A stretch of 48,759 nt of DNA, from assembly GCA_034435435.1 (NCBI GenBank), contig DAOTXN010000024.1, positions 1-48,759 on the forward strand. The letters are read 5' to 3'. Positions 35,910-44,315 of this stretch are shown here, piece after piece (the first letter of the stretch is position 1; each line of letters begins with the position of its first letter). Under the pieces are notes generated by a model. It was not told the DNA's origin, searched no databases, and saw only the letters and a list, made by a program, of their open reading frames with translations. This stretch comes from DAOTXN01 sp034435435. GTDB lineage: Bacteria; Chloroflexota; Anaerolineae; S140-20. The translations under genes and the position numbers were made by a program.

Positions 35910-35946
35910 TATAGCGGTCGTGCAAAGCTGCGCCGAATCCTTTGAC

Positions 35947-35985
35947 GAATGACAGCAGTCGGCGGTCAGCAGTCGGCCGTCGGCA
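35947..35985. repeat. GCAGTCGGC-type repeat at the uvrA 3' end
   Basis: GCAGTCGGCGGTCA followed by GCAGTCGGCCGTCGGCA spans the end of uvrA and supplies its last codons (LPTADC) and stop. It resembles intergenic GTCGGC-type repeats. Confidence 0.55.
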
Positions 35986-38869
35986 GCATCTTTTTCAAAA
36001 ATTGCCCCGTGTAGCTGGCCTGCACTTCGGCCACCTGCTCCGGCGTGCCCTCGGCCACCACGTAGCCGCCCGCATCGCCTCCCTCTGGCCCCAGGTCGAT
36101 CAACCAATCGGCCACCTTGATGATGTCGGGGTGATGCTCGATGATGACGACCGTGTTGCCCTCGTCCACCAGCCGGTTGAGCACGTCGATCAGCTTGTGC
36201 ACGTCGGCGGCGTGCAGGCCCACACTCGGCTCGTCGAGCACGTACAGCGTTTGCCCGGTAGCCCGCTTGGACAGCTCGCGGCTCAGCTTGACCCGCTGGG
36301 CCTCGCCGCCGGATAGGGTCGTGGCGGGCTGACCGATGCGGATGTAGCCCAGGCCCACGTCGCGCAAGGTTTCCAGCTTGCGCACGACGCGCGGCACGCT
36401 GGCGAAAAACTCCAGCCCCTCGTCCACCGTCAGGTCGAGCACCTCGGCGATGTTTTTGCCCTTGTAACGCACCTGGAGCGTCTCGCGGTTAAAGCGCGCG
36501 CCGTGACACACGTCGCAGGGCACGTAAATGTCGGGCAGGAATTGCATCTCGATCTGCAACTGGCCCTGGCCCTCGCACGCCTCGCAGCGCCCTCCTTTGA
36601 CGTTGAATGAAAAGCGCCCCGGTCGATAGCCGCGCACCTTGCTCTCCGACAGCTCGGCGAACAGATCGCGGATCAACGAAAACAGGTTGGTGTACGTGCC
36701 GGGGTTGGAGCGCGGCGTGCGCCCGATGGGGCTTTGGTCAATGTTGATGATTTTGTCAATTTGCTCCACCCCTTCGACCCAGGCGTGGGCGCCGGCCCTT
36801 TCGCGTGAGCCGTATAGCACCTGGGCCAGCCGTTTGTACAACACCTCGATCAACAGCGTGCTCTTGCCCGAACCCGACACGCCGGTGATGCACACCAGCT
36901 TGCCCAGCGGAACGCGCACGTCCACGTTTTTCAGATTGTTCTCTTGCGCGCCGTGGATCACCAGCGCCCCGCCGTTGCCCTGGCGGCGCGCTTCGGGCAG
37001 CGGGATACACTTGCGGCCCGACAAGTACGCGCCGGTGAGCGAGCGCTCGTCCTTAAGCATGTCGGCCACCGTCCCGGCAAAGATGACCTCGCCGCCGTGT
37101 TCGCCCGCCCCCGGCCCCAGGTCGATCACCCAATCGGCGGCGCATACCGTGGCGTCGTCGTGCTCGACGATGAGCAGCGTATTGCCCAGGTCGCGCATAC
37201 CTTGCAGCGTGCGCAGCAGGCGGGCGTTGTCGCGCTGGTGCAGGCCGATGGTCGGCTCGTCCAGCACGTACAGCACGCCCATCAATTGCGAACCGATCTG
37301 GGTCGCCAGGCGGATGCGTTGGGCTTCGCCGCCGGCCAGCGTCGCGGCGGCCCGGTTAAGGGTGAGATAGTCCAGCCCCACGTCGGCCATAAATTGCAGC
37401 CGGGCGTGGATCTCTTTGAGCACTTGCTGCGCGATGATACGCTGGCGGCGCGTGAGTGGGCTGTCATTGCCGCGCAGGGCCTCCACCCACGCCAGCGTGT
37501 GCACCACGGGCAGCGCCGCTATCTCAGTGATGGCCTTTCCTCCCACCGTCACGCCCAGGCTTTCGGGGCGCAGGCGCTGGCCGCCGCACGTGGGACACGG
37601 GCGCTGGGTCATATACTCTTCGATCCTGGCCCGCGCATAATCGGAGGTCGTCTCCAAATAGCGCCGCTGCAAATTGGGCACGACCCCTTCGAAGGTGGTC
37701 TCGTACTGGCGCTGCTGCCCCTGCCGGTTGCGATAACGAATGCTGATGCGCGTGTCGCCGCTGCCGTACAAGAGGAGCTGGCGCTGGGCGGGGCTCAACT
37801 CGCGCACGGGCGCTTCGAAGGGCATCTCGAAATGCGCGCACACGCTGCGCAACAGTTGGCTGTAATAGCCGTCCTCTTGCTCGCGCGCGTGGGACCAGGG
37901 GACTACCGCCCCCTCGGCCAGACTCAACTCGGGGTTGGGGATGACCAGGTCGGGGTCTACCTCGGGCCGCGTGCCCAGGCCCTGACAGTCGGGGCAGGCC
38001 CCATGCGGGCTGTTGAAGGAAAAGGTGCGCGGCTCGATTTCGGGCAGGCTGATGCCGCAGTAGGGGCAGGCAAAGTGCTCCGAAAAGAGCAGATCGCGCG
38101 GCTGCTGCGGGTCGCTCACGTCGTTGACGATGACGCGCCCGTCGCCCAGGCGCAGCGCCGTCTCGATGGAATCGGCCAGGCGGGTGCGAAAGGCCTCTTT
38201 TTCCGCATCCCCAATGTCCAAATTCCCCAAACCCGGAATCACCAGCCGGTCCACCACCGCCTCAATCGTGTGCATCTTGTAGCGGTCCAGCTCGATCTCT
38301 TCGTCCACGTCGTACACGCGCCCGTCCACGCGCACGCGCACAAAACCGGCCTTGCGCACGTCTTCGAACACGGCCTGGTGGTGACCTTTGCGGTCGTGGA
38401 TGAGCGGAGCCAGGATTTGCACCCGCGTGTGTTCGGGCAGGCGCAGCACCGAGTCGACGATCTCTTCGGCGCTCTGCTGGCTCACCTCGCGCCCGCACTG
38501 CGGGCAGTGGGGCGTGCCCACGCGGGCGTAGAGCAGCCGCAAATAATCCCAAATCTCGGTGACAGTGCCCACCGTGGAACGCGGATTGTGGCTCATCCCG
38601 CGCTGGTCAATCGAGATGGCCGGGCTGAGGCCGTCGATCTGGTCCACGTCGGGCTTTTCCATCTGGCCCAGGAACTGCCGCGCATAAGCCGACAGGCTCT
38701 CCACGTAACGCCGCTGGCCTTCGGCGTAGATGGTGTCGTAGGCCAACGAGCTTTTGCCCGAGCCCGACAGCCCGGTGATGACGACCATTTTGTCGCGCGG
38801 GATTTCGACGTTGATATTCTTGAGATTATGTTCGCGAGCGCCGCGAACGATGAGCTTGTCTTGGGACAT
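35966..38869 (-). CDS. uvrA: Excinuclease ABC subunit A
   Basis: This 967-residue ABC-type ATPase is the damage-recognition subunit of nucleotide excision repair, acting with UvrB. Both ATPase modules are complete: Walker A GLSGSGKSS and GVSGSGKST, signatures LAGGEAQRIRLATQIG and LSGGEAQRVKLSRELS, Walker B VLYVLDEPTIGLH and TLYVLDEPSVGLH. Zinc sites are CPYCG...CPDCQ and CEACEGQGQ...CDVCHG. The length is slightly over the usual 940. The last residues are encoded by a GTCGGC-type repeat. It begins 2 bases after the ctaA stop codon, so the two are co-transcribed. Confidence 0.97.
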   Translation of the reverse strand: MSQDKLIVRGAREHNLKNINVEIPRDKMVVITGLSGSGKSSLAYDTIYAEGQRRYVESLSAYARQFLGQMEKPDVDQIDGLSPAISIDQRGMSHNPRSTVGTVTEIWDYLRLLYARVGTPHCPQCGREVSQQSAEEIVDSVLRLPEHTRVQILAPLIHDRKGHHQAVFEDVRKAGFVRVRVDGRVYDVDEEIELDRYKMHTIEAVVDRLVIPGLGNLDIGDAEKEAFRTRLADSIETALRLGDGRVIVNDVSDPQQPRDLLFSEHFACPYCGISLPEIEPRTFSFNSPHGACPDCQGLGTRPEVDPDLVIPNPELSLAEGAVVPWSHAREQEDGYYSQLLRSVCAHFEMPFEAPVRELSPAQRQLLLYGSGDTRISIRYRNRQGQQRQYETTFEGVVPNLQRRYLETTSDYARARIEEYMTQRPCPTCGGQRLRPESLGVTVGGKAITEIAALPVVHTLAWVEALRGNDSPLTRRQRIIAQQVLKEIHARLQFMADVGLDYLTLNRAAATLAGGEAQRIRLATQIGSQLMGVLYVLDEPTIGLHQRDNARLLRTLQGMRDLGNTLLIVEHDDATVCAADWVIDLGPGAGEHGGEVIFAGTVADMLKDERSLTGAYLSGRKCIPLPEARRQGNGGALVIHGAQENNLKNVDVRVPLGKLVCITGVSGSGKSTLLIEVLYKRLAQVLYGSRERAGAHAWVEGVEQIDKIINIDQSPIGRTPRSNPGTYTNLFSLIRDLFAELSESKVRGYRPGRFSFNVKGGRCEACEGQGQLQIEMQFLPDIYVPCDVCHGARFNRETLQVRYKGKNIAEVLDLTVDEGLEFFASVPRVVRKLETLRDVGLGYIRIGQPATTLSGGEAQRVKLSRELSKRATGQTLYVLDEPSVGLHAADVHKLIDVLNRLVDEGNTVVIIEHHPDIIKVADWLIDLGPEGGDAGGYVVAEGTPEQVAEVQASYTGQFLKKMLPTADC

Positions 38870-38871
38870 GG

Positions 38872-39837
38872 TTAGTTAGTGGGTTGGTAAATGGATACGC
38901 CCTCTGGGTGGGTAGATTGGGGCGCGGGTTCGGCCAGGGCCGACGACGCCAGCAACACCAGCGTGATCCAGGTCAAGTCGGCCAACAGCAGGTGAATTTG
39001 CTGCATCACAATCGGCGCCAGCAGCAACACGGTGAGCAAGCCCGCGCCCAATTGGGTGACAAACAGCACGACCAGCCAGCGCGCGTAGCGTTTCGCGTCG
39101 GGTCGCGCCCCAATGACACTCGGCAACCCGGCGATGAGCAGCAGGTAAAATCCGGTCGCCACGGCGATGAACGGATGCACCACCCGCAGGCGAATCATAA
39201 AGTTGGCCGTGGGGTCCAGGTCCTGGCGCAGCCCGTGCTGCAGCGATTCGGGCGGGAACAACGTGTCGCCCAAGGCCGTGACGGCGCCGGTCATGCCCAG
39301 CAACAGCACCGCCAACAGGCCGACGCTCAAGGCCCACAGTCGCGCTCCCTGTCCGCGCAGGCGCAGCGGCGGCCCGCCGGAAGCCCAACGCGCCGTGAGC
39401 GCGAGCGCCGCCAGCAGCAAAAAGGTGTTCATCAGGTGAATCGAGACGGTGATAGCTCGCGTAGCCGACGTGTCTTGGGCCACCAGCTCAAACAGCACCA
39501 GCCCGGCCCCCAGCAGCGCCTCGGTGCAAATGAAAAACAGCGCCAGCGCCGCGCCGCGCCGGACCGGGTGGCCTTTGGCGTAGAGTCGAAACGCCCATAC
39601 GAACAGCGCGATGACGAGCGCCAACGACACCCCGCTGCTGATGCGGTGGGTGAACTCGACCAGCATCTCGACCCGCTCCGGGCGCGGCGCCAACTGGCCG
39701 TCGCACAGCGGCCAGTGCCGCCCGCAGCCGGCTCCCGAGCCGGTGGCGCGCACGTAGGCTCCCCACAGGATCACGCCCAAATTATAGACCAGCACGCCCC
39801 AGGCGTAGGTTGAGAAACGCTTGTGATTCATGAACAT
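38872..39837 (-). CDS. ctaA: Heme A synthase, COX15/CtaA family
   Basis: This 321-residue membrane protein oxidises heme O to heme A for aa3-type cytochrome oxidase. About eight helices carry the paired histidines EFTHRISSG, SIHLMN, RVVHPFIA and MQQIHLLLADL. The loop GSGAGCGRHWPLCDG has the CtaA-type cysteine pair. ATG 39837 was chosen; TTG 39843 and ATG 39831 are also possible. The C-terminus (SIYQPTN) is encoded by a short GGTTAGTTAGTGGGTTGG-type repeat. No oxidase or ctaB genes are in the window. It is the upstream gene of a pair with uvrA. It implies aerobic respiration. Confidence 0.93.
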   Translation of the reverse strand: MFMNHKRFSTYAWGVLVYNLGVILWGAYVRATGSGAGCGRHWPLCDGQLAPRPERVEMLVEFTHRISSGVSLALVIALFVWAFRLYAKGHPVRRGAALALFFICTEALLGAGLVLFELVAQDTSATRAITVSIHLMNTFLLLAALALTARWASGGPPLRLRGQGARLWALSVGLLAVLLLGMTGAVTALGDTLFPPESLQHGLRQDLDPTANFMIRLRVVHPFIAVATGFYLLLIAGLPSVIGARPDAKRYARWLVVLFVTQLGAGLLTVLLLAPIVMQQIHLLLADLTWITLVLLASSALAEPAPQSTHPEGVSIYQPTN

Positions 39838-39948
39838 ACTCAAATAACCAGCCCTGACTAGGGTTGGCTCAAAGCCAACGTTCGATTATAACATGAAGCA
39901 GGGGGATTGACTACTGTTCGGCGCTGTTACGAAAAAAAGCGATGGTCG

Positions 39949-40140
39949 TCAGGCCGACGCCCCGGCGTAATTGCGCAGCCCAAGCTTCCAGACGCCGCGG
40001 GCCAGAAACAGCAAAAAGGTGGTCAGCCCGGCGGCGCCTAGCAGCGTGAGGGGGGTCAGGCGGCCGGTCAGGGCCTCGGCCGGCACGGGGACCCGAAAGT
40101 GCTTGGAAAGCCGGGAGGCAGCGATGGCTGGAGCAGTCAC
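39949..40140 (-). CDS. Possible small single-helix membrane protein
   Basis: A candidate 63-residue protein begins at GTG 40140 with GGAGGA (40156-40151) 10 bases upstream. It has a basic/polar N-terminus (RLSKHFRVPVPAEAL), one hydrophobic helix (LTLLGAAGLTTFLLFLARGVWKLGL) and a short tail. The good ribosome site and the helix bounded by basic residues support it; nothing else does. A longer frame from 40215 is open but its first 25 residues look random. No family recognised. Confidence 0.4.
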   Translation of the reverse strand: MTAPAIAASRLSKHFRVPVPAEALTGRLTPLTLLGAAGLTTFLLFLARGVWKLGLRNYAGASA

Positions 40141-40278
40141 AGGGTACAGTTCCTCCGTAAAACCAACAAAGGCTTGGTCCAAAGGGCGCCAAGCCTTCGC
40201 CAGACAAAGTTCCAACCCACTCGCGGCAGACAGCGCCGGCGGGGTTGACAGAGCTTTTCAAATGAGGCGGAGTCGAAA

Positions 40279-40635
40279 CTAATCGTAATCCCAGTCGCGT
40301 CCGCGCCGTTCGCGGCTTCCGCCTCCCGGACGCCGGTCGCGGCCTCCGCCTCCCGGACGCCGTTCGCGGCCTCCGCCACGTCGATCTGTCGTCTCGCGCG
40401 GTCGGGCCTCGTTTACGCGCAAGGTGCGGCCTTTGTAATCCATCCCGTTGAGGGCGTTAATGGCAGCATTGGCTTCGCTCTCGTCCATTTCGACGAACGC
40501 AAAGCCACGCGACCGGCCGGACTCACGGTCTGTGACCAGATTCAACGAATGGACAGTCCCGTGTGGCTCGAACAGCGCCCGCAGTTCGCCTTCGGTGGTG
40601 TTGTATGGAAAGTTGCCCACATAGATGCTTTTCAC
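40279..40635 (-). CDS. RRM RNA-binding protein with RGG-like tail (cold-shock type)
   Basis: This 118-residue protein starts at GTG 40635 with GAGGAG 8 bases upstream. One RNA recognition motif has RNP2 IYVGNF (residues 4-9) and RNP1 RGFAFVEM (43-50). A Gly/Arg tail follows, encoded by 27-bp tandem units (40304-40380). Small RRM proteins of this type are cold-induced RNA-binding proteins in cyanobacteria and other bacteria. It has its own promoter at 40823-40851 and a leader of about 180 bases with a tiny ORF and a hairpin, as expected for post-transcriptional control. Confidence 0.93.
   Translation of the reverse strand: MKSIYVGNFPYNTTEGELRALFEPHGTVHSLNLVTDRESGRSRGFAFVEMDESEANAAINALNGMDYKGRTLRVNEARPRETTDRRGGGRERRPGGGGRDRRPGGGSRERRGRDWDYD
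40304..40380. repeat. 27-bp tandem repeat encoding the RGG-like tail
   Basis: Units begin at 40304, 40331 and 40358 (the third partial) and differ at a few bases. Each encodes nine residues of the form RxRRPGGGx. Unit number is likely to vary between strains. Confidence 0.8.
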
Positions 40636-40687
40636 TTTTATTTCTCCTCTTTCAACGCTCGCTCCAGATGGCAAGCTCATCTTTCTA

Positions 40688-40707
40688 CCCCGGCGTGGCG
40701 ACCGGGG
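40688..40707 (-). promoter_or_regulatory. Hairpin in the leader of the RRM gene
   Basis: CCCCGG and CCGGGG pair exactly across 8 bases. It lies about 50-70 bases upstream of the GTG start in the predicted 5' leader. It could act as a temperature- or protein-responsive structure. Confidence 0.5.
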
Positions 40708-40741
40708 ACTCGACCGCAAGGGCACAGGCCTGGCGGGTGCG

Positions 40742-40768
40742 CTAGGGGATGTCTTTACATTCGTTCAT
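40742..40768 (-). CDS. Possible 8-residue upstream ORF in the RRM leader
   Basis: AAGGAGT precedes an ATG that encodes MNECKDIP followed by TAG. The ribosome site is good, but so short a frame can occur by chance. If translated it could couple ribosome loading to the downstream hairpin. Confidence 0.3.
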   Translation of the reverse strand: MNECKDIP

Positions 40769-40822
40769 TCACACTCCTTCAATCGCTGCATCCTCAACGA
40801 GGCGAATTTCACCAGCAAGCAG

Positions 40823-40851
40823 ATTGTACAACGTATGTGTAATTTGGTCAA
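40823..40851 (-). promoter_or_regulatory. Sigma-70-type promoter for the RRM gene
   Basis: Reading the minus strand: TTGACC (40851-40846), 17 bases, TACAAT (40828-40823). Transcription would start near 40816, leaving a leader of about 180 bases. Confidence 0.7.
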
Positions 40852-40862
40852 TTCGGCGCTCG

Positions 40863-41042
40863 TCAGATCTTGGGAATTTCAAGGCCTTTGCTCTGCAATT
40901 CCTTCACATAGGCCCTCCAACCCGGACACCAGTGGGTGTGCCAGCGCCAAAAGCGGGCCAATAGCGATGTAGGCTTTTGTTCCGCACGTGCGCGCATCCC
41001 GCAGGTGTGGCATTTGGATTCGATTTGTACCTCTTGACTCAT
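40863..41042 (-). CDS. 59-residue Cys/His/Trp-rich small protein, candidate zinc binder
   Basis: ATG 41042 is preceded by GGGAGGAG at good spacing. The protein has CHTCG (C11, C14) near the start, then FWRWHTHWCPGW (H35, H37, C39), and a helical basic tail (AYVKELQSKGLEIPKI). C-x2-C plus a distant His/Cys pair could form a single zinc site. No signal or membrane segment. It lies between the putative restriction protein and the RRM promoter, 42 bases after the former's stop, so it may be the last gene of the methyltransferase cassette or an unrelated small gene. No family could be named. Confidence 0.7.
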   Translation of the reverse strand: MSQEVQIESKCHTCGMRARAEQKPTSLLARFWRWHTHWCPGWRAYVKELQSKGLEIPKI

Positions 41043-41084
41043 TTTGCTCCTCCCAAATTGTAGACGCGTGAAATGATGTGGATT

Positions 41085-42059
41085 TTACCGCGCCAAGTGT
41101 TGAACAAAAAGCTGCATACGGTGTTCGTCGCTAACCCCTGCAAAGGCTTGCGTCAAAGATGCATAAGCCTCCGGGGTAACAAGAATGGACCTTGCCCGAT
41201 CAGCCTCAATGATATGTTCAGCCTTGCGCTCATTCTCGGAACGCACCCTCAGAGCATGTGCTATGATTGCAGCGCTCACTCTGTCGGTGTCCATACCTCC
41301 CAGGATGTTTTGCAGCACAATTGCTGTGGTGGAAGTGATCCAAACCCGAATCAAACCGTTTTCGACCAGCTCGCCCTGGACACAAAAGTAATACAGGTTT
41401 GGATCGTTTGGGACTGGAATGTCAAAGTAGGGTTGAATCTTGGCCCCGGCCACGGTGGTGATGGAGTATCTTTTGACGCCAGTGGCCTTTTCATACACCC
41501 AGAGGTTTTTACTCGGTTTGCGATTTCCGCTCTTGCTTTCGTGCCATTCTGCCCAATAGTCGTTTGGGTCAGGAGGCAGCATCTCTTCCTCGAAATATAG
41601 GAACTCGACCAAGCCTGTTTGCCAGAGGAGCCACCCTGTGCGCATATCCGGCTCTTGAGACGCGTTCTCGGCTACTTTCTGACGGCGCCGTTCAATTAGC
41701 TCGGCGTACTGACACAGCGCCTCTTGCGCGGTTTCGGTCGGGTCTCCCTCGGTAGAGGGAATACGAATAGACCGGGTGGCAGCAGGGTGCATCAATCGCA
41801 TCCCACAGTGCTCTTTGATGGGTCTGTTGGACTTGACACACAGCATCTTGTGTGCAACGCCGAGCGCCCCGTATACAACGTCTATGTTCAGGTTGCTCCA
41901 GCCTTCGTTGGGAATCTGTTTGGCAGAGCAATAGACATGCGCCCAATCTCCTTCCTCTAATTTCCTGCCCATCATAGTGGCAACTCGCGAAGCCAGGAAC
42001 TGGTGAGCGCTGACAAATTCGGCAGCCGAGAATGCGTTGAGTGTTTGGGGACGTCTCAT
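41085..42059 (-). CDS. Protein coupled to DNA methyltransferase, candidate restriction endonuclease
   Basis: This 324-residue protein is not recognised. Its ATG overlaps the stop codon of the methyltransferase gene (ATGA at 42056-42059), the arrangement common for type II restriction-modification pairs. Residues 57-76 (LNID then GVAHKMLCVK) loosely resemble the D...x-x-K part of PD-(D/E)xK nucleases, with D60 and K76, but the acidic residue expected two before the Lys is Cys74. The rest is mixed alpha/beta with a Trp-rich middle (LLWQTGLVEFLYFEEEMLPPDPNDYWAEWHE) and a helical end. No signal peptide. A methyltransferase-associated accessory or effector protein is the alternative. Confidence 0.6.
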   Translation of the reverse strand: MRRPQTLNAFSAAEFVSAHQFLASRVATMMGRKLEEGDWAHVYCSAKQIPNEGWSNLNIDVVYGALGVAHKMLCVKSNRPIKEHCGMRLMHPAATRSIRIPSTEGDPTETAQEALCQYAELIERRRQKVAENASQEPDMRTGWLLWQTGLVEFLYFEEEMLPPDPNDYWAEWHESKSGNRKPSKNLWVYEKATGVKRYSITTVAGAKIQPYFDIPVPNDPNLYYFCVQGELVENGLIRVWITSTTAIVLQNILGGMDTDRVSAAIIAHALRVRSENERKAEHIIEADRARSILVTPEAYASLTQAFAGVSDEHRMQLFVQHLAR

Positions 42060-43993
42060 ATCAATTCCTTTTCCAGCATCAGCTCGCCGCCAAGCTCCAA
42101 TTGGATGACTTGACGCAGGATGTCCCGAAAATCCTCGTAACTGACGTTCACGACTTTGTCGGCCTCTAGCCGTTCGCGCAACCAGAGCGAATACAGCTTG
42201 CGGCCATCAACCTCATCCTGGCGCTCGACGTGCAAATAATGGACAATGTAGGCTTCCGGGTTCTGCGTCAAGGCATTTGCCACGAACCGGTAGACGTCGG
42301 ATTCCAAAGCGCCATGCTTGCGGGGCGCAGGAACAGTAACCGAATCGTGGGGTTCTTTTCTGCAATGAAGCAGTAAATCGTAGCCAACGGCATTGGGAGA
42401 GACAAACTGCTTGAAAGTGCCGTGTTGCTTGTCGAGTGTTTGTGCGCTTTCGACGCCAAAGCCGTTCGATGCCAGCGCCGTCTGAATGGCCGACCAGATG
42501 TTGGCGGAGGAATTGTGAAACATTATGGTTAGCCATCTGCCTGGCTTTAGGACACGGCGCATCTCACCGAACGCCTCGGACATGAGAGCCTGATAGTCGT
42601 GAAGCGATTTACCTTGAACGCGATTGATGATGGCTTCTTTCTCTGTCGCTGTAAATACACCCAGCCAGGATTCCCACAAGTAATTCATCTCGGAATAGTT
42701 GATGTTTCCCCCAAACGGTGGGTCGGTGAAGATATAGTCAATGGTATTGTCGGGGATGGCGGCCAGGTCAGTGGCGCTTTGGGTGGAGATACAAAAGGGT
42801 GTTTTCGGCCGAGTATCCCAGGTGGCGAGATACTGTCGAATCGTTTGAGCCTTCCTGGCAAAAACCTGGAACACGTTTTGTTCGTTGAAAATCATCGGCA
42901 CATTATAGTTGGCCGTGTTGCTGCTCCCGCCCCAAAACCTGAACTCTGAAAGCCGTGTGACTCGTTGGTAGAGAGAGGTCACGCTGTACATCAGCTTCAG
43001 CCTGATCTCATCGTCCGGCCAACGGCGCGCAATGTTCCATAGTCGGGCCATAACGTGCAGTTGGCGGGTAGTGTACAGGGAATCTATGGATTTCAAGCCG
43101 TGGGAAACCGGTTGCCGCGTATTCAACCCCGGCGGGAACTCATTCGTTGGGTACCATAGATCCGTGGGCACGCCGGCGCGATCACTTTCACGCACGAGAT
43201 TCAAGTCGTGCTCATCAGGGACGGCGGTGGACTCGCGGCGACCGGAATCACAGCAGATGTATCCCACTTGCACAGGATAGGGTTGAGTGCGTTTGAGTAG
43301 ACTTTTTTTCACCCGTCTACCGCAGTGTGGACAGTCAAATTCAGTCTTGATTTTGCTCTTGCGCACATCTTTGTGCTCGTCGCGCGCCACATCCCACAAG
43401 ATGAACTCTTTCTGGCAATGCTGACAGATTAGCCCATAGCTCCACACCATATAATTCAGCGGCACAGATCGGCCACACTTGCGGCAATGTGTTCTGTACA
43501 ATGTCGTTTCTTCATCCGCTGTCGCTGCAAGGATGGCCTTGATAGCTTCTCCATACCGCTTGGCATCCACTGGCGTGAGGAAGTTGAGGGCAATGAATGT
43601 AGCCGCTGGGGAAAGGTCAACGAGGATCGGCTTTCTCCCGGTGCGAAGCGCAGCCACGCCGGTCATCCCGGAACCGCAGAATGGGTCGAGCACCAGCCCG
43701 CCCGGTTCGGCGTAGTGTTCGATGAGCCGGGCAATGGCCTGCGGTGGGACTTTGGTGTGATACGTGTGGGCGTCGTAAACATAGGTGTTCTTGCCGGCGC
43801 TCAGCCCTTCGGGCAACGGCTCGACCTCGTGAAATGCTTTATCGTGACAATTGGCCTGGATGAACTCGCACAGGCTCGGATTGGCGCGAGGCGAATATGA
43901 CTGGCTCTCAAACTCCTCCAAGGCGCGGGGGACGCTGAATAGGTCCAGTGTGGTTGACGCTTCCAATTCAAACAGTTTCAATTGTTCTACCAC
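42056..43993 (-). CDS. DNA amino-methyltransferase (N6-adenine or N4-cytosine type)
   Basis: This 645-residue protein begins at GTG 43993. The S-adenosylmethionine motif I VLDPFCGSGMTG lies at residues 102-112, and the catalytic motif IV TDPPFGG at 423-429. Between them lies a large insert with CxxC pairs (C170/C173, C190/C193, C221/C224, C247/C248), probably zinc ribbons within the target-recognition region. The order motif I - recognition region - motif IV resembles alpha-class enzymes. It methylates an exocyclic amino group in a specific DNA sequence. The overlapping downstream gene (41085-42059) is the likely partner. The codons look less GC-rich than those of the neighbours, suggesting horizontal transfer. 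Confidence 0.88.
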   Translation of the reverse strand: MVEQLKLFELEASTTLDLFSVPRALEEFESQSYSPRANPSLCEFIQANCHDKAFHEVEPLPEGLSAGKNTYVYDAHTYHTKVPPQAIARLIEHYAEPGGLVLDPFCGSGMTGVAALRTGRKPILVDLSPAATFIALNFLTPVDAKRYGEAIKAILAATADEETTLYRTHCRKCGRSVPLNYMVWSYGLICQHCQKEFILWDVARDEHKDVRKSKIKTEFDCPHCGRRVKKSLLKRTQPYPVQVGYICCDSGRRESTAVPDEHDLNLVRESDRAGVPTDLWYPTNEFPPGLNTRQPVSHGLKSIDSLYTTRQLHVMARLWNIARRWPDDEIRLKLMYSVTSLYQRVTRLSEFRFWGGSSNTANYNVPMIFNEQNVFQVFARKAQTIRQYLATWDTRPKTPFCISTQSATDLAAIPDNTIDYIFTDPPFGGNINYSEMNYLWESWLGVFTATEKEAIINRVQGKSLHDYQALMSEAFGEMRRVLKPGRWLTIMFHNSSANIWSAIQTALASNGFGVESAQTLDKQHGTFKQFVSPNAVGYDLLLHCRKEPHDSVTVPAPRKHGALESDVYRFVANALTQNPEAYIVHYLHVERQDEVDGRKLYSLWLRERLEADKVVNVSYEDFRDILRQVIQLELGGELMLEKELI

Positions 43994-44315
43994 GTTTTTC
44001 GCCTGCTTACATCGCTACGATATGCAGGGTCCCACACCCGCTGTTACAGTATACACCAGAAACACTGTTTTCAAAAGGGACGGTGTCCACTAAATAATTG
44101 CGGTCGGGGCACAGAGTAGAGACAGGGCTTGGTGTACACTACCAGAATCGGGTCAATAGCGACGCCCGGATTCTACAACCGAGACGCCAATCCTCAATCC
44201 GGCGCCCCTTTATCTCGTCATCAGCGGTACTCTGGTGTGATTGCATCCTGGCGATGCTAGGGATATAATACATTTGCGCAAACGGTTCTATTCAATCTCC
44301 CTTGGGAGGTGCAAC
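43994..44315. other. Divergent intergenic region, methyltransferase / Ser-Thr kinase
   Basis: 322 bases without a convincing gene. ACAGT (44046-44050) and ACTGT (44064-44068) form a spaced inverted repeat near a TATACT-like -10 on the minus strand. The kinase promoter lies at 44241-44269. Confidence 0.45.
44241..44269 (+). promoter_or_regulatory. Promoter for the Ser/Thr kinase gene
   Basis: A perfect TATAAT (44264-44269) with TTGCAT (44241-44246) 17 bases upstream. The -35 is a weak match. Predicted leader is about 40 bases before GTG 44316. Confidence 0.5.

Noticed and set aside
36944..38875. Long plus-strand open frame opposite uvrA
   Set aside because: It is the antisense shadow of a clear uvrA gene; the sequence is low in plausible domains and has no ribosome site.
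44046..44068. ACAGT/ACTGT inverted repeat as a controller-protein operator of the methyltransferase cassette
   Set aside because: Arms are only 5 bases and no controller-protein gene is present.
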